NCBI GenBank assembly: GCA_016200785.1
Contig: JACQED010000134.1
Span: forward strand, 1 to 6,662
From: Chloroflexota bacterium
Lineage (GTDB): Bacteria > Chloroflexota > Anaerolineae > Anaerolineales > JACQED01
Length of the DNA stretch: 6,662 nucleotides
Direction of reading: 5' to 3'
Positions within the stretch are counted from its first letter, which is position 1; every line of letters begins with the position of its first letter. The notes under the pieces were generated by a model that had not been told where the DNA came from, searched no databases, and worked only from the letters and a program-made list of their open reading frames with translations. Made by a program: the position numbers and the translations under genes. Of this stretch, positions 6,240 to 6,662 are shown piece by piece.

Positions 6240-6662
6240 TCATTGGCCCATTGCCAAGCGGGCATACTCCGCCACGCCGTCCTCCAACCTGACGCTGGGC
6301 TCGTAGCCCAGGCTTTTGATGCGCGAGAGGTCGGCCTGCCAGCGTAGAGGGTCGCCAGGGCGCGTCGCGCCGGAGAAGCGCACGCGCGGCGTTCGGCCAA
6401 GCGCGCGCGCGATGAGATCGGCGAGATCGCGAATGCGCGTTTCCTCGCCAGCGGCCAAGTTGTACGCTTCGGCGGCGAAGGGCGCGCGATCCAAAAGATG
6501 GGCGACGGCGCGGCCCACATCGCGGGCGTGGACGAAGTCGCGCGTCTCGTCACCCGTTCCGATCAGTTCCACCTCGTCGCTCCGGAGCATTTTCCGGCAG
6601 ATGTCCCACATCACCTGCCGACGCAGGCCGGGGCCGTAGGCCGAGAAGATGCGCAGGCTGAC
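6240..6662 (-). CDS. NAD-dependent epimerase/dehydratase (extended SDR), C-terminal part, cut by right window edge
   Basis: The last 140 residues of a nucleotide-sugar epimerase or dehydratase are visible; the frame runs open through the right edge. Family signatures are RIFSAYGPGLR (visible residues 4-14, the segment after the catalytic YxxxK), GDETRDFVHARDVGRAV (37-53), YNLAAGEETRIRDLADLI (67-84) and RPGDPLRWQADLSRIKSLGY (101-120). These match the substrate-binding half of UDP-glucose 4-epimerase-like and related enzymes. The Rossmann NAD motif and the YxxxK catalytic pair lie outside the window, so activity and exact reaction cannot be judged. A GTG at 6614 is internal and not the start, because the frame continues 16 codons upstream with conserved sequence. 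The stop is 3 bp before the GT4 gene, indicating co-transcription. It probably supplies an activated sugar to the downstream transferases. Confidence 0.9.
   Translation of the reverse strand, partial: VSLRIFSAYGPGLRRQVMWDICRKMLRSDEVELIGTGDETRDFVHARDVGRAVAHLLDRAPFAAEAYNLAAGEETRIRDLADLIARALGRTPRVRFSGATRPGDPLRWQADLSRIKSLGYEPSVRLEDGVAEYARLAMGQ

Noticed and set aside
1..6662. Mobile element, CRISPR array, tRNA or defence system
   Set aside because: I saw no transposase or integrase motifs, no spaced direct repeats, no tRNA-like cloverleaf and no toxin, nuclease or reverse transcriptase genes.

Overview
The window is a compact, strongly GC-rich (roughly 60-65 % by eye) bacterial segment that is coding almost end to end. 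All six genes lie on the minus strand and are read right to left. Two are cut by the window edges. There are no tRNA or rRNA genes, CRISPR arrays, insertion sequences or integrase remnants, and no gene-free stretch longer than 70 bp. The sequence does not identify the phylum. The GC content and the absence of recognisable Shine-Dalgarno sequences before all five visible starts are the only taxonomic hints.

Layout in transcription order: (1) 6662-6240, the C-terminal part of a sugar-nucleotide epimerase/dehydratase of the extended SDR type; (2) 6236-4995, a GT-B glycosyltransferase of the GT4 (glycosyl transferases group 1) type; (3) a 70-bp gap, then 4924-3854, a class I SAM-dependent methyltransferase; (4) 3857-2637, a CgeB-like GT-B glycosyltransferase whose GTG start overlaps the methyltransferase stop; (5) a 50-bp gap holding an inverted repeat, then 2586-682, a glutamine-hydrolysing asparagine synthase (asnB type); (6) 688-1, the N-terminal part of a GT2 glycosyltransferase whose ATG overlaps the asnB stop.

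Together the genes look like part of a surface-polysaccharide or protein-glycosylation cluster (O-antigen, capsule, S-layer or flagellin glycan). The epimerase would make or modify a nucleotide-activated sugar. The three glycosyltransferases would assemble the glycan. The methyltransferase and the AsnB-type amidotransferase could decorate it, by O-methylation and by turning a uronic acid carboxyl into an amide, although AsnB could simply make asparagine. Tight junctions (a 3-bp gap, a 4-bp overlap and a 7-bp overlap) support one transcription unit with translational coupling.

No clearly new biological system is visible. The points most worth a second look are the inverted repeat before asnB, two mutually exclusive hairpins at the asnB/GT2 junction, an eight-T run in the GT4 gene from which a one-base shift reads in frame into the methyltransferase, the missing Shine-Dalgarno sites, and the amidotransferase inside a glycan cluster.
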